A program made the position numbers and the translations under genes. Below are positions 53,048 to 60,761 of a stretch of DNA of 64,000 nt, piece by piece. Below the pieces are notes generated by a model. It did no database searches, was not told where the DNA came from, and saw nothing but the letters and a program-made list of their open reading frames with translations. The DNA comes from Caldilineaceae bacterium (GTDB taxonomy: Bacteria > Chloroflexota > Anaerolineae > Caldilineales > Caldilineaceae). Positions within the stretch are counted from its first letter, which is position 1. Each line of letters starts with the position of its first letter. The DNA is taken from the NCBI GenBank assembly GCA_019637685.1, contig JAHBVF010000011.1, positions 111,642 through 175,641 of the forward strand. The letters are read 5' to 3'.

Positions 53048-53839
53048 TCACCGCTGCTCCACCCGCCAGGTCTGGCTGTAGAGCGGCGCGGCTGCCAGGG
53101 CCGCGTGATAGGCCGCTTCATCGGCAAAGCGGCTTTCGGCCAGCCGATAGCCGGTCATTGTCACCGCAAAGCTCTCCACGCCAAAGGGCCAGGGATCGCA
53201 GGTGGCGGTGGTGTCGTCGTAACAGAAGCGGATGTCCACACAGCCCTCTGGTCCGCCCGTGGGGCAGCAGCCCAACAGACTGCCAGAAGGCCAGGGCACA
53301 CTGAGCCGCAGGGAGGCGTTGTCCGAGAACTGGAGCAGGCAGGTATGCGCGGCCAGCGTTTCAGCTTCCATCCCCTCCAACAGTTCAGGCATCTGGCGAA
53401 AGTGGGCGCGGGCTTTCGCCTGCAACGCCTGTTCCCACTCAAAAAAGCCCGCGATCTGCGCCCGTTCTTCCGGGCTGAAGGGCAGACTTTTCAGAGACAT
53501 TGCGTAGAGATGTGCCGCGTGGCGGGTGACAATCAGCGCGGCATAGGGGTGATGCCCCCACGCCACTTGAATGCCTTGCTGCCAGATGGCAATCTTCTCC
53601 GCCACATCCGTGTGATGCAGAAAATCCATGGGCACGCCGTCATCCCGCAGCGCTGGTCTCTCCTCCCATTGCGTCCAGCCGCTGTCGTGGAGCACCACAG
53701 CCGCGTAGAGCAGATCGAAGAGCGCTGGCCGCGCGAACCGTTCATTGCCCCAATAGCGACAGAACTGGGCCGCCATCAATCCGTGGGCCGGTTGAGGAAT
53801 GCAGAGCAGCCCCCCGTCCTCCATTTCCCGTACAACCAT
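53048..53839 (-). CDS. DUF3891-like protein
   Basis: This 263-residue soluble protein resembles DUF3891 (PF13030-type). It has MVVREMEDGGLLCIPQPAHG, FCRYWGNERFARP, VVLHDSGWTQWEERP and a helical region with HDSGW and HHTDVAEKIAIW, with histidines that could form a metal site of HD-like geometry. No experimental function of the family is known to me. It ends in an inverted repeat shared with the dsrE-like gene and lies downstream of the Rieske gene on the same strand. Confidence 0.7.
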   Translation of the reverse strand: MVVREMEDGGLLCIPQPAHGLMAAQFCRYWGNERFARPALFDLLYAAVVLHDSGWTQWEERPALRDDGVPMDFLHHTDVAEKIAIWQQGIQVAWGHHPYAALIVTRHAAHLYAMSLKSLPFSPEERAQIAGFFEWEQALQAKARAHFRQMPELLEGMEAETLAAHTCLLQFSDNASLRLSVPWPSGSLLGCCPTGGPEGCVDIRFCYDDTTATCDPWPFGVESFAVTMTGYRLAESRFADEAAYHAALAAAPLYSQTWRVEQR

Positions 53840-53895
53840 CCCCTCTTCTCCTTCGCAATTGGCGACTATCGTACCTTCTCAATATCTTGGGGCGA

Positions 53896-53928
53896 AGAAG
53901 TTCGACTTTTGCCAAAAGTCGAACTTCT
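53896..53928. repeat. Short palindromic repeat, copy 2
   Basis: AGAAGTTCGACTTTT (53896-53910), a 3-nt loop GCC, and a perfect complement at 53914-53928. The left arm is identical to copy 1 at 26318. An outer stem (CTTCTCAATA with TATTGAGAAG) surrounds it. It lies between the DUF3891-like and Rieske genes. Confidence 0.9.
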
Positions 53929-53964
53929 GGGTTGACCAGCCCCGTTTTATTGAGAAGATACCTT

Positions 53965-55743
53965 CTATCCCTCAAAGAGTTTTTCATTCCGGTGCAGCCG
54001 GCGGGCAATGCCAAAGGTCTGGCCTTGCGCCCGGACAGTGGGTGCGTGCGCGGCCAGATAGCGGGCCGCGGCCACCAGCACATAGACTGCTTCGTCCGCG
54101 GACGCGCCCCCAGCCACCAGCAGGTCGTGCTGGCGGAAAGCCGCTTCCACCGACTGAATCGTATGAAAGTCCCGGTCCTCGCGCAGGAGCAGACCGGCCA
54201 ATTCGGCCCGCAGGTCCGCCGCGTCCCCGCCCCGGAAGAGATACTCCCCGACAGCATTGCCCGCCTGATTCACCTGCTGCTGCTGATTCAACAGCCCTTC
54301 CAGCCCCGGCAGAGACGGAGACGCGCCGTTGCGGGCTGCCGATTGAGGAAGCCGGGCCGCGGGAATGTTGAGGAAGCGGTCCAGATAGATGCTCATCGCG
54401 GCATCAAAGACGCCCCGCAACAGCAGCAGATAGCCGTCCGGCGCGCTGTACCCCTGCAGGCGGCGTAGCCCCTGGTGGACCGCGTTGGCAAAGGTGAAGG
54501 TGTGCAGGGCCGTGTCCCAATCGCCGAATTCGTTGCTGGTGTGGAAGCGGGCGATGCGCAGGGCCGCGGCGTAGGCCACAGTGGACGCCAGTTCCACTTC
54601 GGTCGCGCCCGCCTCCAGCGCGGCCAACAGCCCGGCAATACTCGCCTGGGGATCGTCCTCCAGCAGCACAGGCACAAGCGCGGATCGCCCCTGCCAGCTT
54701 CCCCGTTTCGGCACGCCCCCGGCCAGTGCGTCGGGAAGCTGGGCAAAGGCTTCTCGCAGCAGCACAATCAGATCGATGGGGTTGCGCCAGGCGTTGGATT
54801 CCTCCATACGTCGGGCCGCGGCGTAGCCGGGAACCAGACTGGTCAGCACCACTTCCGCCTGCGCCCAGCCCACAATGTCCAGGGCCTCGAAGGCTTTGTT
54901 GGTAAAGTCCAGCGGGTGGCCGATGTCGATGTAGCGGAAGTCGGTGGCCGCGCTGAAGAGAATGTCCGCCATCTCCTGCGGCCCCGCGCCCGCGCGCAGT
55001 GCGGTGACAATACAGCGTTCCGCGCCCTCGTCGTCCCGCACAGTGATAAAACGGCGGAACCACTGCTTGAGCAGGGGCAGTTCCGGGCTGCCGCCGGGCA
55101 AAGGCGAGACCAGAAAACGGGGGGAGCGGCCCGCGGTGTCCGCGGCCACCGCGGCCAGGCCGTGGGTCAGCGCTTTGGAGCGGTCTTCGGCCCGCAGGCT
55201 GGGCAGGAGATTCTGGAAACAGGTGAGCATTGTCAAGCCCTGTCCCCAGCCCTGCATCCGATAGCGGGTCCCGAATTCCAGCCCCGCGGCAAAGGGGGTG
55301 CGGGTGTCGTCGTGCTCGTCCACCAGACTGATCACCCCTTTGGCGAGGACGAGGGAAAGATTGCGCTCCAGTCCCACCTGTAAGCGTTCTTGCAACTGGG
55401 CCTGGGTGGGGTGGTGGACGGTCGCGTCCACATAGACATCGCCATCCCGCACTTCCACAGGAAAGTTCGGCGTATCGTCGGCCCACAGGTCAAAGGAGCC
55501 GCCGGTGCAGAGATCGAAGCGGGCGTGATGCCAGTGGCAGGTGAGAATGCCATCGGCCACACTGCCCTTGTCCAGGGGGAAGCCCATGTGGGGGCAGCGG
55601 TTGTCCAGCGCGTAGATTTCGCCTTCGTGATGGACGAGGACGATGACCTGACCGTCCACATAGACGGTGTGCAGGCCGATTTTGGTGACTTCGGCCAGGG
55701 TGGCGACGCGCTGGAAGGTGTCTGTGCGGGTAGCGGTGGGCAT
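53965..55743 (-). CDS. Rieske [2Fe-2S] protein with large C-terminal alpha-helical domain of unknown function
   Basis: This 592-residue protein combines two parts. Residues 10-110 are a Rieske ferredoxin-type domain: NRCPHMGFPLDKGS and TCHWHHARFDLCTGG give C50-x-H52 and C69-xx-H72 with 16 residues between. The remaining 480 residues are soluble and mostly helical, with segments such as GQGLTMLTCFQNLLPSLRAE, AGAGPQEMADILFSAATDF and ALDIVGWAQAEVVLTSLVPG. I do not recognise this domain, and no mononuclear-iron oxygenase triad is evident. The start is preceded by AAGGAG at 6-7 nt. It is divergent-adjacent to the regulator. The Rieske call is sound; the function of the fusion is unknown. Confidence 0.82.
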   Translation of the reverse strand: MPTATRTDTFQRVATLAEVTKIGLHTVYVDGQVIVLVHHEGEIYALDNRCPHMGFPLDKGSVADGILTCHWHHARFDLCTGGSFDLWADDTPNFPVEVRDGDVYVDATVHHPTQAQLQERLQVGLERNLSLVLAKGVISLVDEHDDTRTPFAAGLEFGTRYRMQGWGQGLTMLTCFQNLLPSLRAEDRSKALTHGLAAVAADTAGRSPRFLVSPLPGGSPELPLLKQWFRRFITVRDDEGAERCIVTALRAGAGPQEMADILFSAATDFRYIDIGHPLDFTNKAFEALDIVGWAQAEVVLTSLVPGYAAARRMEESNAWRNPIDLIVLLREAFAQLPDALAGGVPKRGSWQGRSALVPVLLEDDPQASIAGLLAALEAGATEVELASTVAYAAALRIARFHTSNEFGDWDTALHTFTFANAVHQGLRRLQGYSAPDGYLLLLRGVFDAAMSIYLDRFLNIPAARLPQSAARNGASPSLPGLEGLLNQQQQVNQAGNAVGEYLFRGGDAADLRAELAGLLLREDRDFHTIQSVEAAFRQHDLLVAGGASADEAVYVLVAAARYLAAHAPTVRAQGQTFGIARRLHRNEKLFEG

Positions 55744-55783
55744 AGGGATTCTCCTTGTGAACGCAGCGGTTGGACCTGTCCAT

Positions 55784-55812
55784 ACTATACGTCAGAGTAG
55801 CTGGACACGCAA
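55784..55812 (-). promoter_or_regulatory. Candidate promoter of the Rieske protein gene
   Basis: On the minus strand TTGCGT and TATAGT lie 17 bp apart, about 40 nt before the ATG at 55743. The -35 match is weak. Confidence 0.4.
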
Positions 55813-55892
55813 CCGCATCCCAATGGACGAGCGGATCGAGATGTTCGAGAAGATTCAGCGCGCGGCTGTTGCCGTGGCGGTCTGACCCGACC

Positions 55893-58259
55893 CTATTGAG
55901 CCGGTTCGGTCACTAACCACCTCTCTACTTCTGCAATGGCTTGTGCTGGTGTCCAGGCGTGGCCCACTTGCCAGGTGGTCCGCCACTCGTGGGGGGGCAG
56001 GAGCTGTTGCGCGGCGGCACTGCGTTCAGCAATCAGCCGCTGGTGGAAGGGGGAAAGGGTGTCGCCGGTGCGCTCGCTGATTCCGTCTACGGCAGCGAGC
56101 AGCTTGACGGCTGCCGGGACCGACGCGGTCGGGGCAGAGGTCAGCAGATGACCGGCCAGGGCGACCAGCAGACAATGGAGCCGTCGCAGATAGAGCCGTG
56201 CGTAGGGCAATACCTGCCGGAGTTCGTGGCGGGCTTGGGCCGGATCGTTCTGGGTCAGGGCAAGTTCGGCCAGACCGGTGTGGGCCATAGCAATAAAAAT
56301 GCCGGCGTACAAATCCCCTTCGGCGCTGGTCAATAAGGGCAGCGCTGCGCGCCAATGGCCCCTCGCTGTTTCCCGCTCGCCCCGGATCAGGGCAAGTTCG
56401 CCCAATTGAGCAAGTGGACAGCCAGGATTGAAGATGTGAGAAATCCGGCGGGCGATCTGCTCGCTTTCCTGCAACACCGCTTCGGCCCGATAGAGATCGC
56501 CCTGCTCAATGAGGATGCGCCCCTGCAGGTTGAGAACCCGTGCCCGTTCCAGCGGATCGTTATGCGCCAGGGCCAGGCTTTGCAGTTGCCCGGCAAACTC
56601 TGTGGCGATGTCGAATTCATGCGTCTGAAAGGCCAGGGTTGACATCCGTTCCAGCAGTTCAAAGCGCAAGGGCGTATCCACGGACAGCGCCAGCGCGGCG
56701 TGCACCAGACAAATACCTTCGCGCAGATGGCCGTGAAGCTCCCAATACCAGACCAGTTTGATGCAAAGTCTGTAGGCGGATTGGGCGTCCTCTTTGGCAA
56801 TCGCCGTCACCAACGCCCTGCGAAAGTTGTCGTGATCCTGGCGGATGTCGGCCAGCGAGTGCGCCAGCTTCTGATCGGCCCGGGCCGAAAACCAGGCAAT
56901 GTGTCTCTGCTGTACCAAAGCCAGCTCTGTGTCGGTCATCTGTGACAGGGCGAACTCCCGTATCATTTCCAGCATCGTCCAACGTCCTGGCAAACGTACC
57001 AGCAGGCTGTGGTCGGCCAGGGCATCGAGTTCGTCCTGGCTGGCATCACAGATGGCGTGGGCCGCGGCCAGCGTAGACCCCCCGACAAAGATGCCCAAAC
57101 GCCGAAAGACCCGTTGCCTATCCTCGTTCAGCAGGCCATAGCTCCAGCCAATCGCCTGGTGGAGCGTGCGCTGGCGGGGCGGCAGGTCTCGGGCGGGCGT
57201 GTGGAGTTCGCTCAGCCAGTGGGGATCGGTGTGTAACATCTCGGACAGTTGGCCCAGACTCATACGGCGCAGGGCAGCCGCGGCCAGTTCCAGGGCCAGG
57301 GGCAGACCGTCAAGACGCAGGCAGATGCGGGCAACTTCACTGGCGTTCGCGGCGGTGATGGCAAATTCGTGCCGATGCTGGCGCACCCGGGCTGCGAACA
57401 ACTGCACTGCTTCAAAGACGAGCAATTGCTCCGGCCCAATGGTTTGCACAGCATCTTGGCGTGGCAGGGAAAGGGTCGGCAGCGCGTATTCGTGTTCGCC
57501 AGCCAGGAGCAGCGGCGTTCTGCTCGTGGCAAGAATCTTCAAGCCTTTGCCGCCACGCAGCAACGCACCGATCTCCACGGCTGCCTCGCTCACCTGCTCG
57601 CAGTTATCGAGGACGAGCAGAAACACTCTCTCTTGCAGGAGAGTACACAGGCGGTCCAGCAGGGGCGTCGTACCCGTTTCGGCAATGGACAGGGCCTGGG
57701 CGATGGCGGGCAAGACCAGCTGGGCATCGGTGAGTGGGGAAAGATCGACAAAGCAGATGCCGTCGGCGAAGTGTGGAGCGAGTTTCTCGGCGCTGTGAAT
57801 AGCCAGCCGGGTTTTGCCGATGCCGGGCGGACCGAGGAGTGTGAGCAGGCGCACATCGGCGCGTGTGAGCAGAGCGGTGACAATGGCCGTATCGCGCCGG
57901 CGGTCTATCAAAGAGGTCATGGGGACGGGTAAAGGATCGCGGGGCAGTTGGATCGGGGCGGGAATGCGAGCGCTGGTCGGCGTGGGACGGGTCGCCGTCA
58001 AATAGGCGATGGGCTGCAACTGCCGCGCCACTTGCAGGAAGTTGGCGCGCATTTCATCCGATATTTCCAGCGCAGCGGCCAATAGCGCCGCCAGTTGTGC
58101 TGAGGGCTTGCGTTCATCCGCCTCGATTTTGCGGATCATCGCAGACGTGCAGCCGACCCGTTCGGCCAACGCGGGCTGACTCCAGTCCCGTGCCTTGCGC
58201 TGCTGGCGCAGCCAATCGCCAAATGAATGAACTCCTTCCCCATCGGTCGGACGATTCAT
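55893..58259 (-). CDS. XRE-type HTH, NB-ARC/AAA ATPase and TPR regulator (AfsR/SARP-like STAND protein)
   Basis: This 788-residue signal-transducing STAND-type regulator has an N-terminal XRE helix-turn-helix at residues 12-70 (RDWSQPALAERVGCTSAMIR). A nucleotide-binding domain follows, with the P-loop GPPGIGKT at 143-150, the Walker B VFLLVLDNCEQV and the winged-helix GLPLALELAAAAL. Tetratricopeptide-like helices fill the rest. Ligand- or partner-sensing by the helices is expected to trigger ATP-dependent activation of transcription. It is divergent from the small protein/SGNH genes, with 12-bp repeated motifs between them, so those are the likely targets. Confidence 0.9.
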   Translation of the reverse strand: MNRPTDGEGVHSFGDWLRQQRKARDWSQPALAERVGCTSAMIRKIEADERKPSAQLAALLAAALEISDEMRANFLQVARQLQPIAYLTATRPTPTSARIPAPIQLPRDPLPVPMTSLIDRRRDTAIVTALLTRADVRLLTLLGPPGIGKTRLAIHSAEKLAPHFADGICFVDLSPLTDAQLVLPAIAQALSIAETGTTPLLDRLCTLLQERVFLLVLDNCEQVSEAAVEIGALLRGGKGLKILATSRTPLLLAGEHEYALPTLSLPRQDAVQTIGPEQLLVFEAVQLFAARVRQHRHEFAITAANASEVARICLRLDGLPLALELAAAALRRMSLGQLSEMLHTDPHWLSELHTPARDLPPRQRTLHQAIGWSYGLLNEDRQRVFRRLGIFVGGSTLAAAHAICDASQDELDALADHSLLVRLPGRWTMLEMIREFALSQMTDTELALVQQRHIAWFSARADQKLAHSLADIRQDHDNFRRALVTAIAKEDAQSAYRLCIKLVWYWELHGHLREGICLVHAALALSVDTPLRFELLERMSTLAFQTHEFDIATEFAGQLQSLALAHNDPLERARVLNLQGRILIEQGDLYRAEAVLQESEQIARRISHIFNPGCPLAQLGELALIRGERETARGHWRAALPLLTSAEGDLYAGIFIAMAHTGLAELALTQNDPAQARHELRQVLPYARLYLRRLHCLLVALAGHLLTSAPTASVPAAVKLLAAVDGISERTGDTLSPFHQRLIAERSAAAQQLLPPHEWRTTWQVGHAWTPAQAIAEVERWLVTEPAQ

Positions 58260-58297
58260 CAGTCTGCTCCTGAACGCAAATAGGTTTTACGCCGGGC

Positions 58298-58345
58298 TGT
58301 CACCCACTTTGTCACGCGGATTGTAACGCATCCAGTGACCAACAG
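58298..58345. promoter_or_regulatory. Four 12-bp spaced direct repeats in the divergent regulator/small-gene promoter region
   Basis: TGTCACCCACTT at 58298, TGTCACGCGGAT at 58310, TGTAACGCATCC at 58322 and a weaker AGTGACCAACAG at 58334 begin exactly 12 bases apart. They lie about 40-90 nt from the regulator ATG and just before a TATACT (58361-58366) ahead of the small-protein gene at 58411. The spacing of just over one helical turn suggests cooperative binding on one face, likely by the neighbouring XRE-type regulator. Confidence 0.6.
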
Positions 58346-58410
58346 CAAGTGAATTGCGCGTATACTGGCGGCACCGGCAGTTTCATCCAATTCACACAGG
58401 AGAATCACCT

Positions 58411-58788
58411 ATGAGCAGCATTGTGGGGACCTGGAAAATGTCTATTGCGCCGTCCGAAAGCAGCCCGGAGGGGTTGGAGGTATTGCAGACCTTCTTTGCC
58501 GACGGCAACTATCTGGAGACGATCAACATCAGCGCCTTGAGTTCATCCCACGGCGTCTGGATGGGTTCGGGCAACACCTATCTCTACACCTTCCGCGTCT
58601 TTTCCTATGACGAGGCAGGGAAGTACAGCGGCACCCGGGTCATCCGCGGCAAAGTCCAAATGGATGGCCCGGATCGGTTCACCGGTGCTGGCGCAGCCGA
58701 TATCATCACGCCGGACGGTCAGGTGATCCAGAACGCCTTTTCTGCACCCATCGAAGCCACCCGCCTGCAGGTGGAACTGCCGGGATGA
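58411..58788 (+). CDS. Small lipocalin-like protein
   Basis: This 125-residue soluble protein starts SSIVGTWKMSIAPSESSPEG, with strand-rich segments LEVLQTFFADGNYLETINIS and SGTRVIRGKVQMDGPDRFTG. The GTW at the N-terminus and the beta-barrel-like pattern suggest a lipocalin/scytalone-type small-molecule binding fold, but I cannot name a family. CAGGAG precedes the ATG at 8-9 nt. Its end overlaps the upstream edge of the SGNH hydrolase frame. It is the first gene to the right of the regulator and likely under its control. Confidence 0.65.
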   Translation: MSSIVGTWKMSIAPSESSPEGLEVLQTFFADGNYLETINISALSSSHGVWMGSGNTYLYTFRVFSYDEAGKYSGTRVIRGKVQMDGPDRFTGAGAADIITPDGQVIQNAFSAPIEATRLQVELPG

Positions 58789-58829
58789 TCGCCCACTGCG
58801 CTCCAGAGTTTTCAATGGGAGATAAGCTG

Positions 58830-59483
58830 ATGATTATCCAACCCAACAGCAAATTGCTTATGATTGGCGATTCGATCACTGACTGTGGTCGTGCTCGTCC
58901 GGTGGGAGACATGTGGCCGAAGGGTGCCTTGGGTGACGGCTACGTTGGTTTCGTAGCCGCACTGTTGGATGCTCGTTATCCGGCGCACAACTTCCGGGTC
59001 TTCAATATGGGGATCAATGGCAACACGGTGATGGATCTGAAAGCGCGCTGGCAAACCGATGTTCTGGATCTGAAGCCGGATTGGCTTTCCATCTGTATCG
59101 GGATCAATGATGTCTGGTTGCAGTTCGCCCGGCCACAGATGACGGAAAAGCATATTCGTCTGGATGTCTATACGCGTATCTTGGATGAGCTGGTGACGGA
59201 AACGAAGCCGATGCTCAGGGGGCTGATCTTGATGAGTCCGTACTACATTGAACCAAATCGGTCGGAGCCGGTGCGAGCCATAATGGATACGTACGGGACC
59301 GCGGTGCGCCAGATCGCGGAAAAGCATCAGGCGATCTTCGTGGATACACAGGCGGTCTTCGATGCTCTACTGACCCAGACCCACTCATCGGCCTTTGCCT
59401 GGGATCGGGTGCATTCAAATCAGGCGGGTCATATGGCGCTGGTCCGGGCATTTCTCCAGTCTGTGGGGTATGAGTGGGAATGA
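58830..59483 (+). CDS. SGNH/GDSL-family hydrolase
   Basis: This 217-residue esterase or lipase-type hydrolase has block I KLLMIGDSITDCGRARPVGD (nucleophile Ser15), block II/III FRVFNMGINGNTVMDL and SICIGINDVWLQ (GxND), and block V AWDRVHSNQAGHMALV with the Asp/His pair. It is full-length without a signal peptide, so it is probably cytoplasmic. I chose the ATG at 58830, seven bases after GGGAGA; an ATG at 58785 overlapping the previous stop is an alternative. Substrate likely a small acyl ester, carbohydrate acetyl group or thioester. Confidence 0.9.
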   Translation: MIIQPNSKLLMIGDSITDCGRARPVGDMWPKGALGDGYVGFVAALLDARYPAHNFRVFNMGINGNTVMDLKARWQTDVLDLKPDWLSICIGINDVWLQFARPQMTEKHIRLDVYTRILDELVTETKPMLRGLILMSPYYIEPNRSEPVRAIMDTYGTAVRQIAEKHQAIFVDTQAVFDALLTQTHSSAFAWDRVHSNQAGHMALVRAFLQSVGYEWE

Positions 59484-59714
59484 GGGAAAGTGTGGAATTT
59501 TTGTGGAAAAAATCCCTTCCATTCCATTGATACCATCGGTACGCTATCGAAATACGGCCCACGTGCAGTTCTAACCTTAGATTTGGTGATTCCAGGATAG
59601 CTTGGAACGCGGATATCCATACGCGTTGCAGAGACAGCGCCTTCGCGTCTGGTATTTGTGCCTGAAATCCTTTGCTGCCTGTAGCGCGGATGGATTGGGG
59701 AGTGTCGCCAGAAA

Positions 59715-60662
59715 ATGCAGAACCAAATCCTGCTCGTACATCCCCCTGACAGCGTATCCGCTAGCGTCAATGAGTTGACGAACACCCCCCAGCACGTCCA
59801 TTGGCTTGGGCAAGCCGTGTGCAGCGATCCGGCTCTTGTGGGCACGAAGGCAGCCAACCTGAGCAGACTTGCGTCCCACTATCCTGTGCCCGTCGGCTTT
59901 TGCCTGAGCGCCCATGCGTCGGATCATCATACATATTTTAATCAGGAGACGATTCTGCAGGCGTATGTCGCGCTGGAGCAGATCGTGGGACAGCCCGAAC
60001 CCAGCGTGGCTGTGCGTTCTTCGGGCGTGGATGAGGACGGCGCTTCTGCTTCCTTTGCCGGGCAATATGAGACCTTTCTCAATGTGCGGGGCGCGGGCGC
60101 GGTGCTGGCTGCTGTGGATATGTGCCTGCATTCTGCCTTTGCCCCCCGCGCCCTGGACTATCGGCTGCAAAATGGATTGAACAGATCCGATATTCGACTG
60201 GCGGTTCTGGTGCAACAGCTTGTCCCTGCCGATGTCAGCGCAGTGATCTTCAGCGCCAATCCCATTACCGGCCGGCGCGACGAAATCGTAATCACGGCCA
60301 GTTGGGGTTTGGGCGAGAGTATTGTCGGCGGCACTGTGACCCCGGATACCTATACGGTAGGGCGCAAATCTACGGCGGAGATCAGCGCACAGATCAGCGA
60401 AAAAGCGCGTATGACCGTGCCCACACCGTCCGGGACCACGGAAGTAACTGTGCCACGCCTCTTGCGCACACAGCGCACATTGACCGATGCCCAATTGCTG
60501 GAGATGGCAGAGATGGCAACTGCACTGGAAAACGAAATGGGATACGCCGTCGATCTGGAATGTGCCTGGCATGGGGGAAAGCTCTATCTGTTGCAGTGTC
60601 GCCCGATCACCACCGCTCTAAAAAATGGCCTGTATACACGGCTCGAAAGGAATACGGATTGA
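59715..60662 (+). CDS. PEP synthase-like ATP-grasp subunit (pyruvate-phosphate-dikinase N-terminal domain)
   Basis: This 315-residue protein is equivalent to only the nucleotide-binding third of PEP synthase/PPDK or rifampin phosphotransferase. Matches are ALVGTKAANLSRL (about 41-52), SVAVRSSGVDEDGASASFAG with the conserved Arg near residue 101, FSANPITGRRDEIVITASWG, GESIVGGTVTPDTY, and the closing LECAWHGGKLYLLQCRPIT. No catalytic histidine domain is present; it is supplied by the next gene. The ATG has only a weak GGGGAG about 14 nt upstream. The preceding 230-base gap (59484-59714) holds nothing recognised. Confidence 0.9.
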   Translation: MQNQILLVHPPDSVSASVNELTNTPQHVHWLGQAVCSDPALVGTKAANLSRLASHYPVPVGFCLSAHASDHHTYFNQETILQAYVALEQIVGQPEPSVAVRSSGVDEDGASASFAGQYETFLNVRGAGAVLAAVDMCLHSAFAPRALDYRLQNGLNRSDIRLAVLVQQLVPADVSAVIFSANPITGRRDEIVITASWGLGESIVGGTVTPDTYTVGRKSTAEISAQISEKARMTVPTPSGTTEVTVPRLLRTQRTLTDAQLLEMAEMATALENEMGYAVDLECAWHGGKLYLLQCRPITTALKNGLYTRLERNTD

Positions 60663-60761
60663 CCAAAAAATCTGTATTCTCTTCCATCCATGTATACAAA
60701 TTTTTGTCTTTCGTAGCACCCCGCAGCGTACAGAAAACCTATCTGAAGAGGAGAGATACTC

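Noticed and set aside
55823..55885. Possible 20-residue frame MDERIEMFEKIQRAAVAVAV, perhaps a gene remnant
   Set aside because: Too short, no ribosome binding site and no match I can name; it could be chance coding-like sequence in the gap.
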